The notes under the pieces are model-generated. The model had not been told where the DNA came from and did not search any database. It was given only the letters and a program-made list of their open reading frames with translations. From Steroidobacteraceae bacterium (GTDB lineage Bacteria > Pseudomonadota > Gammaproteobacteria > Steroidobacterales > Steroidobacteraceae), in assembly GCA_025451845.1 (NCBI GenBank), contig JANWJS010000023.1, positions 1 to 64,000 of the forward strand: a stretch of DNA of 64,000 nt. Reading direction: 5' to 3'. This document shows, piece by piece, positions 42,441 through 51,087 of this stretch; position 1 is the stretch's first letter; each line of letters starts with the position of its first letter. A program made the position numbers and the translations under genes.

Positions 42441-45200
42441 GTGAACCGCAGCGACATTCATTTTCCGCCGAAGCACGAGGCCCTGCGCGAGGACGTACAC
42501 GCGCTGGGCGCTCTGGTCGGCGAGATCCTGCGCGAGCAGGGCGGACGGCAGCTCTTCGAGCTGGTGGAGCTCGACCGGCACGCCGCCATCAGCCGCCGCG
42601 ACGGCGACGAGCAGGCGGCCCGCGAGCTCGCCGCTTCGGTGCGCGATCGTCCCCCGGCGCTCGCCCGTGATCTCGTCCGCGCCTTCTCCATGTGGTTCCA
42701 GGCCGTGAACCTTGCCGAGAAGGTCCATCGCATCCGCCGCCGCCGGGAATACTTCCGCCAGGACAGCGGCCGCCCGCAGCCCTCGGGAGTGGAGGATGCC
42801 ATCGCCAGCCTGCGGGACCGCGGCCTGGGCTTCGAGGAGATTCTGGCGCTGCTCGGGAGCCTGCGCATCGAGCCAGTGTTTGCCGCGCATTCCATGGAGT
42901 CGACCCGCCGCACGCTGCTGCGCAAACAGCAGCGCGTGGCGCAGCACCTGCTCGACCGCCTCGATCCGATGCTCACGCCGCAGGACTCGCGCAATCTCTG
43001 GAGCAGTATCCGGATTGAGCTCACCACGGCCTGGCAGACCGAGGAGCTGCCGCGCGAGCGGCTGACCGTGGGCGATGAGCGCGAGCAGGTCCTCTTTTAT
43101 CTGCTCGAGATCCTCTATCGCGTGGTGCCCGCTTTCTACGAGGAAATCGCCTTGGCGCTCGAGAGGCACTATGGCGTACCCGCCGATTCCATCGAGCTGC
43201 CCCCCATCCTGCGGTTCGGCTCCTGGGTTGGCGGCGACATGGACGGCAATCCCGACGTACATGCCAAGACCATCCGCGAGACTCTCGCGCGGCAGCAGCA
43301 GGTGATCCTCAACAGCTACTTCGAGGACTGCCGCAAGCTCTCGCAACGCCTCTCGCAGAGTGCCGGGCGCGTAGCGATATCCGCGGAGCTGACCCAGCGC
43401 GTGGAGGATTACATGACGCTGGCGCCCGGCGCGCGCAGCGTGACCCCCGCACGGCACGACCGGATGCCCTACCGGGTGTTTCTCGCGCAGATCGGCGAGC
43501 GGCTGCGCCTGACCTACGAAGGACGTGCCAACGGCTACGAGAGTGCGCGCCAGTTCCGCGACGACGTGAAGCTCATCGCCGCGAGTCTCGGCGCCAACAA
43601 GGGCGCGAATGCCGGACTCTTCTATATCCGCAGGCTCCTGCGCCGCATCGACACCTTCGGTTTTCACCTCGCCAGCCTCGATGTGCGACAGCATGCGGGC
43701 GTACTCCATGAGGTCATCGCTCGCGGGACCGACGATCCAGGCTGGCTCGAGCGCCCCGGCACCGAACGGCGGAAACTGCTGGCAGCAATGATCGAGAAGG
43801 ATGCAGGTCCGCGTGTGGACCTCGACGCGCTCGCTAAACGCAATCTCGCCGTGTTCGAGGCGTTTGCACAGTCGCGGCACCGCTACGGACCGGACGCCGT
43901 CGGTTACTTCATAGTGAGTGGCACGCGCGGCGCAGATGACGTTCTCGCGGCTCTGACGCTCGCGCGTTGGGCCTCGGTGTACGACAAGCGTACCGGAGAG
44001 GTCGCGCTCGACATCGCACCGCAATTCGAGTCCCTCGATGCGCTGGAGCAATGCGGCGACACTCTTCGCGAGCTTCTTGCCGAGCCCGTCTACCGACGGC
44101 ATCTCGAGGCGCACGGCCGCCGCCAGTGTGTGTTGCTCGGCTACTCCGACAGCAACAAGGAGGGAGGGCTGTGTGCGTCGCGCTTTGCTATCCATCAGGC
44201 GCAGCGCGCGCTGGCGAGCATGCGCGAAGGCGACGGCGAGAAATACGTAGTGTTCCATGCGCGCGGCGGCAGCGTCGCCCGCGGCGGGGGCCGCATCGAT
44301 GCGTTGGTGAAGTCGGCACCGGCCGGCACCCTGAACGGAATTCTGCGCCTGCGCGAGCAGGGCGAGATGGTCAAACAAGGCTACGGACTGCGCCCGATCG
44401 CGATGCGAACCCTGGAGCGCGCCTTCAACGCGCTGAGCCTCGCGACCGTGGCAGGCCGGGCGTCGTCCGAGCCTGCAGACGCGGGACGCGGTGCCGGCGC
44501 AGAGCCGGGCTCTGCGGCGCACCTCGAGTGCGCCGCCACGCTGGCCACGGCGAGCCGCGAGGCATACCGGCGCCTCATCTATGGCGAGCATGAGTTCCAC
44601 GACTACTTCCGTGCCGTCACGCCCATCGATGTGATCGAAAGAATGCAAGTCGGCTCGCGGTCGGTGCACCGCGAGGATGGCCGCGGCATCGAGGGCCTGC
44701 TGCCGGTACCGTGGGTGTTCGCGTGGACACAGACGCGCCACATGCTGCCCGGCTGGTTCGGAGCGGGCACCGGCCTCGCTGCGGCAATCGAGCGGCACGG
44801 GGGGGAGCGGATGCGCGCGGCGTACGCGGAGTGGTTCTTCCTGCGCAGCCTGATCGATGATGTAGAGGCGATGCTGGCTCGCGCCGATCTCGAGATCGCC
44901 GCCGCGTATGACGTCCTCGTGCCGGAGCCGCTGCGCCGATTCTCCGCCGGGATCCATGCCGAGTTCGAGCGCGCGCGCGAGCGCGTGTTGTGGCTGAAGG
45001 GCAGCACCGACCTGCTCGACAGCGACCCGACGCTGCAGCGCTCCATCAGATTGCGCAATCCCTACATCGACCCGATGAACCTCATGCAGGTGGACCTGCT
45101 GCAGCGCTGGCGCGCCGGCGGCCGCAGCGACCGCGATCTCTTCGAGGCGCTGCTCACCAGCGCCGGCGGGATCGCGCAGGGACTGCAGAGCATCGCCTGA
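42441..45200 (+). CDS. ppc: Phosphoenolpyruvate carboxylase with altered signature residues
   Basis: 919 residues from GTG 42441 (TTG 42396 would add 15). It carboxylates phosphoenolpyruvate to oxaloacetate to refill the citric acid cycle. Family blocks are clear: HLASLDVRQHAG, LGYSDSNKEGGL and FHARGGSVARGGG, with EQGEMVKQGYGLRPIA. Three positions are odd. The catalytic TAHPTE block is AAHSME (His about 150 retained). GGDRDGNP is GGDMDGNP, about 264-271, which I believe also occurs in other PEPC subgroups. The usual C-terminal NTG is absent (the end is GIAQGLQSIA). It may be a divergent subgroup or a weakened enzyme. It is unlinked to the neighbouring antiporter except by orientation. Confidence 0.88.
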   Translation: MNRSDIHFPPKHEALREDVHALGALVGEILREQGGRQLFELVELDRHAAISRRDGDEQAARELAASVRDRPPALARDLVRAFSMWFQAVNLAEKVHRIRRRREYFRQDSGRPQPSGVEDAIASLRDRGLGFEEILALLGSLRIEPVFAAHSMESTRRTLLRKQQRVAQHLLDRLDPMLTPQDSRNLWSSIRIELTTAWQTEELPRERLTVGDEREQVLFYLLEILYRVVPAFYEEIALALERHYGVPADSIELPPILRFGSWVGGDMDGNPDVHAKTIRETLARQQQVILNSYFEDCRKLSQRLSQSAGRVAISAELTQRVEDYMTLAPGARSVTPARHDRMPYRVFLAQIGERLRLTYEGRANGYESARQFRDDVKLIAASLGANKGANAGLFYIRRLLRRIDTFGFHLASLDVRQHAGVLHEVIARGTDDPGWLERPGTERRKLLAAMIEKDAGPRVDLDALAKRNLAVFEAFAQSRHRYGPDAVGYFIVSGTRGADDVLAALTLARWASVYDKRTGEVALDIAPQFESLDALEQCGDTLRELLAEPVYRRHLEAHGRRQCVLLGYSDSNKEGGLCASRFAIHQAQRALASMREGDGEKYVVFHARGGSVARGGGRIDALVKSAPAGTLNGILRLREQGEMVKQGYGLRPIAMRTLERAFNALSLATVAGRASSEPADAGRGAGAEPGSAAHLECAATLATASREAYRRLIYGEHEFHDYFRAVTPIDVIERMQVGSRSVHREDGRGIEGLLPVPWVFAWTQTRHMLPGWFGAGTGLAAAIERHGGERMRAAYAEWFFLRSLIDDVEAMLARADLEIAAAYDVLVPEPLRRFSAGIHAEFERARERVLWLKGSTDLLDSDPTLQRSIRLRNPYIDPMNLMQVDLLQRWRAGGRSDRDLFEALLTSAGGIAQGLQSIA

Positions 45201-45218
45201 CGAAATGCGAGCACTACG

Positions 45219-45734
45219 ATGAAGAAGGCCAACTCAGACGATACGATCAGCATCCGCCCGGCAACTCGCGACGACGTCCCTGTGGTGCTGGAATTCATCC
45301 GCGATCTGGCGCGGTACGAGCGGCTGGAGCACGAGGTGTCGGCTTCCGAGACGGAGCTGCGCGAGGCGCTCTTCGGCGAGCGCCGCTACGCCGAGGTGGT
45401 GCTCGCCTGGGGCGACGGCCAAGCCTTGGGCTTCGCCCTCTTCTTCTACAACTTCTCCACCTTCAAGGGCCGGCCGGGAATCTACCTCGAGGATCTGTTC
45501 GTGCGCCCGGAGGCCCGCAGCCGGGGTGTCGGCAAGCGCCTGCTCGCTCACCTCGCGCGCACCGCCGTGGAGCGGCGCTGCGCGCGGCTCGAATGGGCGG
45601 TGCTCGATTGGAACGAGCCCTCCATCGGCTTTTATCGCAGCCTCGGCGCGTCGCCCATGGACGAGTGGACCACCTTTCGCCTCACCGGCGACGCCCTTGC
45701 GTTATTGGCTGGGAGCGTTCCCGTCAACGGCTAG
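45219..45734 (+). CDS. GNAT-family N-acetyltransferase
   Basis: 171 residues. SIRPATRDDVPVVLEFIRDLARYERL is the beta1-alpha1 start, YAEVVLAWGDGQALGFALFF follows, and the acetyl-CoA loop is RPEARSRGVGKRLLAHLAR. LDWNEPSIGFYRSLGASPMDEW is typical of the spermidine/diamine acetyltransferase-like subgroup, so an amine substrate is possible. It begins 18 bp after ppc, and its 3' end overlaps the convergent apbE gene by 33 bp. Confidence 0.9.
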   Translation: MKKANSDDTISIRPATRDDVPVVLEFIRDLARYERLEHEVSASETELREALFGERRYAEVVLAWGDGQALGFALFFYNFSTFKGRPGIYLEDLFVRPEARSRGVGKRLLAHLARTAVERRCARLEWAVLDWNEPSIGFYRSLGASPMDEWTTFRLTGDALALLAGSVPVNG

Positions 45735-46790
45735 GGGAGACTCCGCAGCCGGCGCCGGCGGTGGCGACCCGGGCGGCGGCTCCAATCCCTTGGAGTAAAT
45801 CACGCGCCCCTGGGGATCGATGAAGACGGCATCGTACTGCGGCATGCTGTTGATGATCGCCAGAGTCTTCTGCGGGCCCAGCACGAAAGCGGTCTTTGAC
45901 ATGCCATCGGTCTGAGTCGCAGTGGGCGCGATGACTGAAGCGCTGCGCACCAGTTGTGCGGAGTGTCCGGTGAGCGGGCTCAGGATGTGATCGTAGCGCA
46001 CACCATTCTGCACGAAGCCGCGGTAGTAGTCGCCCGATGTCGAGATGGCTTCGTTGGTGATCGGTATCAGCGTCACCACCTTGCTCAGATCCCAAGGATC
46101 CCTGATTGCAACCATCCACGGCCGCCCGCGGCGGTCGCCGAGGATGCGGGTGTCACCCCCGGCCGTGACGATTGCGTGCTCGATGCCCATCGCCTTCAGG
46201 ATGTCGATGCTGCGGTCGACCACGTAGCCCTTGGCGATGCCGCCCAGGCCGATTGCCATGCCCGGCCGGGCAAAGCGGATGCTGTGATGGCGGTCGTCGA
46301 AGATGAGCTGGCGCCAGCCGACAGTCGGCATCAGTGCCTGGATCTGGGCATCGGTGGGGCGAATGTGTTGCCGGAAGTGGTAGAGCTTCCAGACGGACTC
46401 CACCGTGATATCGAAGGCGCCGTCGGTGATCTGCGAGTAGTGGGTCGAGAGCTTGATGAGGTGGTAGAGCTCCGGGCTCACCGCCACCGGATGCTGCGCC
46501 GCATGCTCATTGATCCGTGAGAGCTGACTCTCGGGCTTGAAGTCGCTCATCACATCGTCGACGTGATGCATTTCCGCCATGACCGCATCGATGGCGGCGT
46601 TGGCGTGCTTGGGGTGGGTATCCCACAGCTCGACGTAGATCCGGGTATCCATGATCGCTTCCGTGCGGGAATACCACGTTGCATGGGCGCGCGTGGGCGC
46701 AATCGCGAGCCAAAGAACGCAGCCGCCGAGCGCCATGGCGCGCCGCAGGGCCGCAGCCGCGGGCCGCCTGATTCCCTCACTGCCTGTCAT
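45702..46790 (-). CDS. apbE: FAD:protein FMN transferase ApbE
   Basis: 362 residues. An N-terminal export signal (AAALRRAMALGGCVLWLAIAP, cut near AHA) places it in the periplasm. The fold is ApbE: MDTRIYVELWDTH, DGAFDITVESVWKLYHF, GLGGIAKGYVVDRSIDIL (FAD-binding), VTAGGDTRILG and ISTSGDYYRGF. The magnesium-binding TDGMSKTAFVLG is near 300. ApbE attaches FMN covalently to a Ser/Thr of exported flavoproteins. The proline-rich tail is unusual. It is the last gene of the 14-gene trans-envelope operon, 15 bp after the AgmX/TonB gene, so its client may be in that system. I saw no SGA(T/S)-type acceptor motif in the visible partners. Confidence 0.93.
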   Translation of the reverse strand: MTGSEGIRRPAAAALRRAMALGGCVLWLAIAPTRAHATWYSRTEAIMDTRIYVELWDTHPKHANAAIDAVMAEMHHVDDVMSDFKPESQLSRINEHAAQHPVAVSPELYHLIKLSTHYSQITDGAFDITVESVWKLYHFRQHIRPTDAQIQALMPTVGWRQLIFDDRHHSIRFARPGMAIGLGGIAKGYVVDRSIDILKAMGIEHAIVTAGGDTRILGDRRGRPWMVAIRDPWDLSKVVTLIPITNEAISTSGDYYRGFVQNGVRYDHILSPLTGHSAQLVRSASVIAPTATQTDGMSKTAFVLGPQKTLAIINSMPQYDAVFIDPQGRVIYSKGLEPPPGSPPPAPAAESPLAVDGNAPSQ

Positions 46791-46805
46791 GGATCCCCCG
46801 GGTCG

Positions 46806-47714
46806 TCAGGCCGGGAAGAAGTCGATCGGCTTGGTCGCGGTGGTGGGATCGACTTTTTCCGGCTCAAAGCGGAACAGCATCACGCGCGCGACGATCTCGC
46901 GCTCGAGAGCCGGATCGTGCAGCTCGCTCGAGACGACACGGCACCGCGTCACCACGCCGCTCGGCGAGACGGTGAACTCTAGCACGAGCTTGCCCTGCAG
47001 CATCGGGTTCATGCGCAGCGCGCGTTCGTAGAGTGCGTAGATGGCCCCCTTGTTGCGGTCGAAGACCATGGCGATCTCCTCCTCCGAGCGGCCCGCAGCT
47101 CCGCCGCGGCCGCTGGACGGCGAGCGCGCGTTGAGTCCCGACTGCATGATGGAGGAAGTAACCCGGGCGGCATCCTGTCCGTGCAGCGACCCTGCCCCGC
47201 CGCCAAAACCGCGGCTCATCGGCGCCGAGGTGATTCCTGCACTCGCCTCACCCGCCTGCGCGGTGATGAGAGACCGCTCGGCGTGGGATTGCGCGCCGAC
47301 GGCGCCCGTGAGATTTTTCGTCTGCGCAGGCGTGTCGGACATTTGCTGCCGCAGATCCGCGAGCTGGTCCTTGAATCTGTCTATCGAGCGCTCGGCCCGC
47401 CTGCGGGCAAGGTCGGCGCGCTCCGGCGCCGGCCTGACGGCTTCCTTCACAGTCGGACGGGCCGTCGGCCTTGGCTTTGTGATCGGCTTCGGCGGCACCG
47501 GGGGCTTCAATTTCTCGATCATGATCCGCGCGAGCTGCGGCGGTACTTCCGTTTCCACGGCCGTCGGCTCGGGTGTGGGCAGGAGCGGGAACGCTATTCC
47601 CAGGATCACCACGACGACGAGCAGAGTCCGCAATATGCGGCGAAAACGCCGGCTGGACTCGGGGTCCCCGTCCCAGGCGAGCTCGTACAGACGATGATAG
47701 GCGGCAAGGGCCAT
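46806..47714 (-). CDS. AgmX/TonB-type energy-coupling protein
   Basis: 302 residues. A cytoplasmic start of about 25 residues is followed by one membrane helix (TLLVVVVILGIAFPLL). A Pro/Lys-rich periplasmic segment (KPPVPPKPITKPRPTARP) precedes a coiled charged region and a flexible Gly-rich stretch. The C-terminal 90 residues form an AgmX/PglI-type TonB-like domain (VFDRNKGAIYALYERALRMNP, GKLVLEFTVSPSGVVTRCRVVSSEL, RVMLFRFEP). Such proteins link a TolQ/TolR motor to periplasmic or outer-membrane partners, as in the Myxococcus Agl/Glt machinery. It follows two TolR-like genes in the operon. Confidence 0.85.
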   Translation of the reverse strand: MALAAYHRLYELAWDGDPESSRRFRRILRTLLVVVVILGIAFPLLPTPEPTAVETEVPPQLARIMIEKLKPPVPPKPITKPRPTARPTVKEAVRPAPERADLARRRAERSIDRFKDQLADLRQQMSDTPAQTKNLTGAVGAQSHAERSLITAQAGEASAGITSAPMSRGFGGGAGSLHGQDAARVTSSIMQSGLNARSPSSGRGGAAGRSEEEIAMVFDRNKGAIYALYERALRMNPMLQGKLVLEFTVSPSGVVTRCRVVSSELHDPALEREIVARVMLFRFEPEKVDPTTATKPIDFFPA

Positions 47715-47735
47715 GCGCGACTCAGCGGTATGGAG

Positions 47736-48260
47736 TTAGGACGATCGCAGCTCGCCGGCGGAGACCGGCTTTTCCTTTTCGAGGACGGCGAGCGCGATAT
47801 GGCTGTAGTCGGCGCCGGTGCAGGTGGACATGACCTTCTTCAACACCTCGTAAGGCAACGTCTTGTCGGCCATGATGGTGAGCTCCCTCTGCCCCGCGAC
47901 CGCGGACGAGGTCGTCGCTCCCACTACGCCCGGGCTGACGAGGGCGGCCCTGAGCGAGGCGATGTCGTCGCCGGCTTGCGCGAGGACCTGCGGAACCGTA
48001 GCCACCCGCTCCCCCTGCACGTAGATATCGCTCTTCGTAACGGTCACCACCACCGTGGGATGCGGCTGCCGTTGCGCGATCGACTCCGGCAGAGGAACGG
48101 CCTTGGCGTTGTGAATGACCTCGATCTGGGTCGCGTACACGAGGAGGAACGCGACCATCACGGTCAGGATGTCGATGAACGGAACGAGGTTGAGCTCCGC
48201 GTCGGCCCGGTGCCGCAGGTGATGCTGCGCCATGCGGCGCGCCCGGTTGGACAATCTCAT
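47736..48260 (-). CDS. ExbD/TolR-like motor protein (second)
   Basis: 174 residues. A basic N-terminus precedes LNLVPFIDILTVMVAFLLVYA, the single helix with the conserved proton-relay aspartate (LVPFIDIL). The periplasmic part has the ExbD pattern (TVVVTVTKSDIYVQGERVA, ELTIMADKTLPYEVLKKVMSTCTGADYSHIALAVLEKE). Its ATG overlaps the stop of the preceding TolR gene by 4 bp. Two different TolR-like subunits beside one TolQ are also found in AglRSV-type and other specialised motors. Confidence 0.92.
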   Translation of the reverse strand: MRLSNRARRMAQHHLRHRADAELNLVPFIDILTVMVAFLLVYATQIEVIHNAKAVPLPESIAQRQPHPTVVVTVTKSDIYVQGERVATVPQVLAQAGDDIASLRAALVSPGVVGATTSSAVAGQRELTIMADKTLPYEVLKKVMSTCTGADYSHIALAVLEKEKPVSAGELRSS

Positions 48261-48775
48261 CTTGACACCTGCGTGACTGGCGGCGCATCCCCGACGGAGA
48301 CGTCCGGGAAAAGCTCCGCCTGCTCCGTCTGGAGTCCCTGGCTCGTCTCGAAGACGCGTACGTGATCCATGACCTGCACCAGCGTGTCATAAGGCGTATC
48401 GGGCTCGAGCAGGATGCTGGCCGCGGTCAGCGTCGGGAACCGCGCCTTGACCTGCTCCAGGTACTGAGTGAGCCCCGCATAGTCATAGCCTTGCGCGGTG
48501 TTGGGGAAGGTCGCAAGCGGCCCGCTGTTGCGGTCCGCTACCTGGAGGAGGTCCTTGCGCACCATCACCTCCAGGACGAGACCCGGCGGCGGCTCACGGA
48601 ACTGCGACTGCGGCTTGGGCAGGTGCAGCTGCAGGATCACCGTGTGGGAGAACACGGCGGTCATGAGAAGGAACGTGACCAACACCGTGAAGATGTCGAT
48701 CATCGACACGAGCATCAGCCCCGCGGACTTGTGCTGGTGCCTCAGGAGTTTCCGCGCCTGATAGGAACGGCGCAT
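48257..48775 (-). CDS. ExbD/TolR-like motor protein (first)
   Basis: 172 residues from ATG 48775 (MRRSYQARKLLRHQHKSAGL). The membrane helix is LVSMIDIFTVLVTFLLMTAVF, with the proton-relay aspartate in SMIDIF. The periplasmic domain is longer and less typical (LVLEVMVRKDLLQVADRNSG.., ILLEPDTPYDTLVQVMDHVRVF). It follows the TolQ-like gene by 44 bp and overlaps the second TolR-like gene. It is expected to form the stator with TolQ and use the proton gradient to move the coupling protein. Confidence 0.9.
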   Translation of the reverse strand: MRRSYQARKLLRHQHKSAGLMLVSMIDIFTVLVTFLLMTAVFSHTVILQLHLPKPQSQFREPPPGLVLEVMVRKDLLQVADRNSGPLATFPNTAQGYDYAGLTQYLEQVKARFPTLTAASILLEPDTPYDTLVQVMDHVRVFETSQGLQTEQAELFPDVSVGDAPPVTQVSR

Positions 48776-48819
48776 GGGGTGATCCTCGTCGGTTGCGGCG
48801 CGAGCGAAGCGGGCTCTGA

Positions 48820-49509
48820 TCAGGCCAGGGCCGCAGCCGCGGGCGCGGCGGACCTGGCGGCGGGCGCGGCTACCGGCGCCTTCCTTTCCACGATGGAGTT
48901 CAGAAACTTCACCGAGGCCATCTCCAGACTGTCGATGAGCTCCGTGGTCTTCGTCTGCAGCACGGCGTGGATGAGCAGAAGCGGCACGGCCGTCATCAGG
49001 CCGAAAGCGGTGCAATTCATCGCGACCGAGATGCTCGCCGAGAGGAGGTTGGCCTTCTGCGCCGGATCGATGGTGGCGACCGCGGCGAAGGCGCGGATGA
49101 GTCCCATCACGGTACCGAGGAGTCCGAGGAGCGTGGCGAGATTGGCGAAGGTAGCGATGTAGTGCGTGCGCTTCTCGAGCCGCGGCACGACTTCCATCAT
49201 GCTCTCCTCCATCGCCTTCTCGATGTCGTCGCGCCGGCGGGCGGACTGTACCCGCGCCAGGCCGTAATCGAGGATATGCCCGATGAGGGTGTCGGACTTC
49301 GAAGTGACCTGCACGACCTGGCGGAAGTTGCCCTGCGACAGCAGCGGCACGATCTCGTTCCACGTTCTGCGGTTACGGGCCGCCGTGTAGGTCAGGTAGA
49401 GATAGCGCTCGAGTGCGATCGCCGTGCCGACCACGAGAACCGCCGCGATCGGGTACATGAAGTCCCCGCCGCCCTGAAAGAATCTGACGATCAAGTTCCA
49501 GAGACCCAT
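48820..49509 (-). CDS. MotA/TolQ/ExbB-like proton channel
   Basis: 229 residues with three membrane helices (about 15-35, 110-135, 150-175). YPIAAVLVVGTAIALERYLYL is the first. THYIATFANLATLLGLLGTVMGLI is the conserved channel helix, and SISVAMNCTAFGLMTAVPLLLIHAVL carries the final signature. The Ala-rich C-terminal tail is unusual. It begins a motor sub-cluster TolQ-TolR-TolR-AgmX. A 206-bp gap separates it from the preceding gene, the only large gap in the operon, so an internal promoter is possible. Confidence 0.92.
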   Translation of the reverse strand: MGLWNLIVRFFQGGGDFMYPIAAVLVVGTAIALERYLYLTYTAARNRRTWNEIVPLLSQGNFRQVVQVTSKSDTLIGHILDYGLARVQSARRRDDIEKAMEESMMEVVPRLEKRTHYIATFANLATLLGLLGTVMGLIRAFAAVATIDPAQKANLLSASISVAMNCTAFGLMTAVPLLLIHAVLQTKTTELIDSLEMASVKFLNSIVERKAPVAAPAARSAAPAAAALA

Positions 49510-49715
49510 GATGACACTCCGCTTCAGACCCGACGTGAGGCTCGCCGGGTTATCGGCCCGGACCCGCCCAAACTGACTGACGACCGTCGAAAAAGATGCG
49601 ATCCCGCTCCCACTTTACTGCGCACATCCCTCGGCTCCGCCCCTTTCGGGGTCGCCAGGCGCAGTCGCGCCTCGCGTTGTAGATTGCTCCCGGCGAACCA
49701 GACTGCCACCCTGCG
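49510..49715 (-). other. 206-bp gap before the TolQ-like gene
   Basis: This is the only sizeable gap in the operon. It contains a GGGG/CCCC hairpin near 49640-49655 and an AT-richer patch (GACCGTCGAAAAAGATGCGA, about 49582-49601). An internal promoter or attenuation site could be here, but I cannot define one. Confidence 0.4.
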
Positions 49716-50303
49716 TCAGTGGCTGTCGCCAACTGGCGCCACCTCTGTCGGCTCGAGCTGGCCGTAGTACCGGATCCGGCGCTGAAACACGCTGCGATCG
49801 ACCGGCTGCAACATTTCGTCGAGCAGACTGTCGGTCGGCTTGACCACCCCGCCCGCGCCCAGGGAGTCCTTCCAGGGGACGATGACCATGACTTTGGGCA
49901 ACTCCTTGTTGCCCGTTATGTCCGTGGCCCCGAGGTCCAGCACGCCGGTGGAGTCGGCCGCCCGCGAGCTCGCCCGGGCAATGCCGCCGGTCCGCGGCGC
50001 CGGCGACTGCCGGGAATGCGAGGGGCGCGGAGCATGAGCCGTCACGCGCTCGTGGGCCGTGACAACGGTGGGCTGGGTCACGGGCTGGCCCGCAACCGGC
50101 GCGGCGAAAGCCGGCCGACTCACCGCTGGCCCGATCGTAGAGGGCTCGGTCGCAGCGGTGTCGGCCGCTGCACGTGCGGTCGCCGCCGGCATGGCGACAA
50201 CGCGCTGCGCCGCGGCGGTCCGGGGCGGAGGCGCCGTCTGCGCATTCGCAATAGCCATGAACGCCAACGCGGTGATGATGAAGAGCGGTCGCGGCGCGCG
50301 CAT
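49716..50303 (-). CDS. Exported Ala/Pro-rich protein of unknown function
   Basis: 195 residues from the ATG at about 50303, 1 bp after the TPR lipoprotein stop. A signal peptide (APRPLFIITALAFMAIANA) precedes 100 residues of Ala/Thr/Pro-rich linker. The final 60 residues look folded (TGVLDLGATDITGNKELPKVMVIVPW, QRRIRYYGQLEPTEVAPVGDSH). KVMVIVPWKDSLGAG and the following aspartate-rich segment have no family that I know. Context makes it a periplasmic component between the TPR proteins and the TolQ motor. Confidence 0.75.
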   Translation of the reverse strand: MRAPRPLFIITALAFMAIANAQTAPPPRTAAAQRVVAMPAATARAAADTAATEPSTIGPAVSRPAFAAPVAGQPVTQPTVVTAHERVTAHAPRPSHSRQSPAPRTGGIARASSRAADSTGVLDLGATDITGNKELPKVMVIVPWKDSLGAGGVVKPTDSLLDEMLQPVDRSVFQRRIRYYGQLEPTEVAPVGDSH

Positions 50304-50304
50304 G

Positions 50305-51087
50305 TCAATTCCTCGCCTGAGGCGGTGACGCAGGAGCCGCACTGCCGGTGCGCGCCGCGGCAGGCACCGACGGAGCGCTCACGCCGGCGGTCCGCGGCGC
50401 AATCTCGCCACCGGCCGGCGCCTTGATGCCCGTTCGGTGTTGCAACTCGGCGATCCACATGGCAACGGGCTTGTCCCGGCCGTTCAGCTTCCGATACTGC
50501 TCGAAGTCGTTGAGGGCCGCCGCCGGCTGATCGAGATAGAGGTCGCGAAGGACTCCCCGGTCGCGATAGGCTGGCGCATACGTGGCATCGGCTGCGATCG
50601 CGCGGGCGTACGACTGTCCCGCATCCTGAAACTTGCCGCCGAGACGCTGCGTGACTCCAAGCTCGGTCCACGCCGCTGCGCTGTGCGGGTTGCGCGCGAC
50701 CGCCTGCTCGAGAGCACGCGTCGCCGCACGGAGATTGCCGTTCTTGCGATAGAGAATTCCGAGGTCCACGAGCGGTGCGCAGAACTGAGAGTACTGCTGC
50801 GCGAGACGCGCGAGCTGCGCTTCGGCCGCGGTGTCACTGCCGGCGCGGGCGAGCGCGAGGGCTTTGGCAAATTCCAGCTGCGCCTCGGGCGGTATCGGCG
50901 CCGGACCAGGGGCCGCTCCCGGTTGTGCAACCGCGCCGGCAACCCCGGCCTTGCCTCTGACCGCCGGATGCGCAGCGGTCGCCGACACCGCGGGTGCCGC
51001 CCTGCGCTGCGGAGTGACCGAGCATGCCGCCAGGGCCGCGAGCAGCGACACGCCGGCGAATATCTCAATTGAGCGTCGTGACCACAT
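50305..51087 (-). CDS. TPR lipoprotein
   Basis: 260 residues. The lipobox is LLAALAAC with the acylated cysteine about 22. A proline/alanine linker (30-68) leads to at least three tetratricopeptide repeats (70-205): LEFAKALALARAGSDTAAEAQL, APLVDLGILYRKNGNLRAAT.., AWTELGVTQRLGGKFQDAGQ.. and RDRGVLRDLYLDQPAAALND. The C-terminus is a disordered Ala/Pro tail. Its start overlaps the large TPR gene by 23 bp. Small TPR lipoproteins of this form occur beside AglRSV-type motors as outer-membrane scaffolds (GltE/AglT-like), but sequence identity cannot be judged here. Confidence 0.85.
   Translation of the reverse strand: MWSRRSIEIFAGVSLLAALAACSVTPQRRAAPAVSATAAHPAVRGKAGVAGAVAQPGAAPGPAPIPPEAQLEFAKALALARAGSDTAAEAQLARLAQQYSQFCAPLVDLGILYRKNGNLRAATRALEQAVARNPHSAAAWTELGVTQRLGGKFQDAGQSYARAIAADATYAPAYRDRGVLRDLYLDQPAAALNDFEQYRKLNGRDKPVAMWIAELQHRTGIKAPAGGEIAPRTAGVSAPSVPAAARTGSAAPASPPQARN

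Noticed and set aside
42030-44957. 975-codon open frame on the strand opposite ppc
   Set aside because: It is antisense to a clear phosphoenolpyruvate carboxylase. Long shadow frames are expected in GC-rich DNA, and its translation has no recognisable domain.
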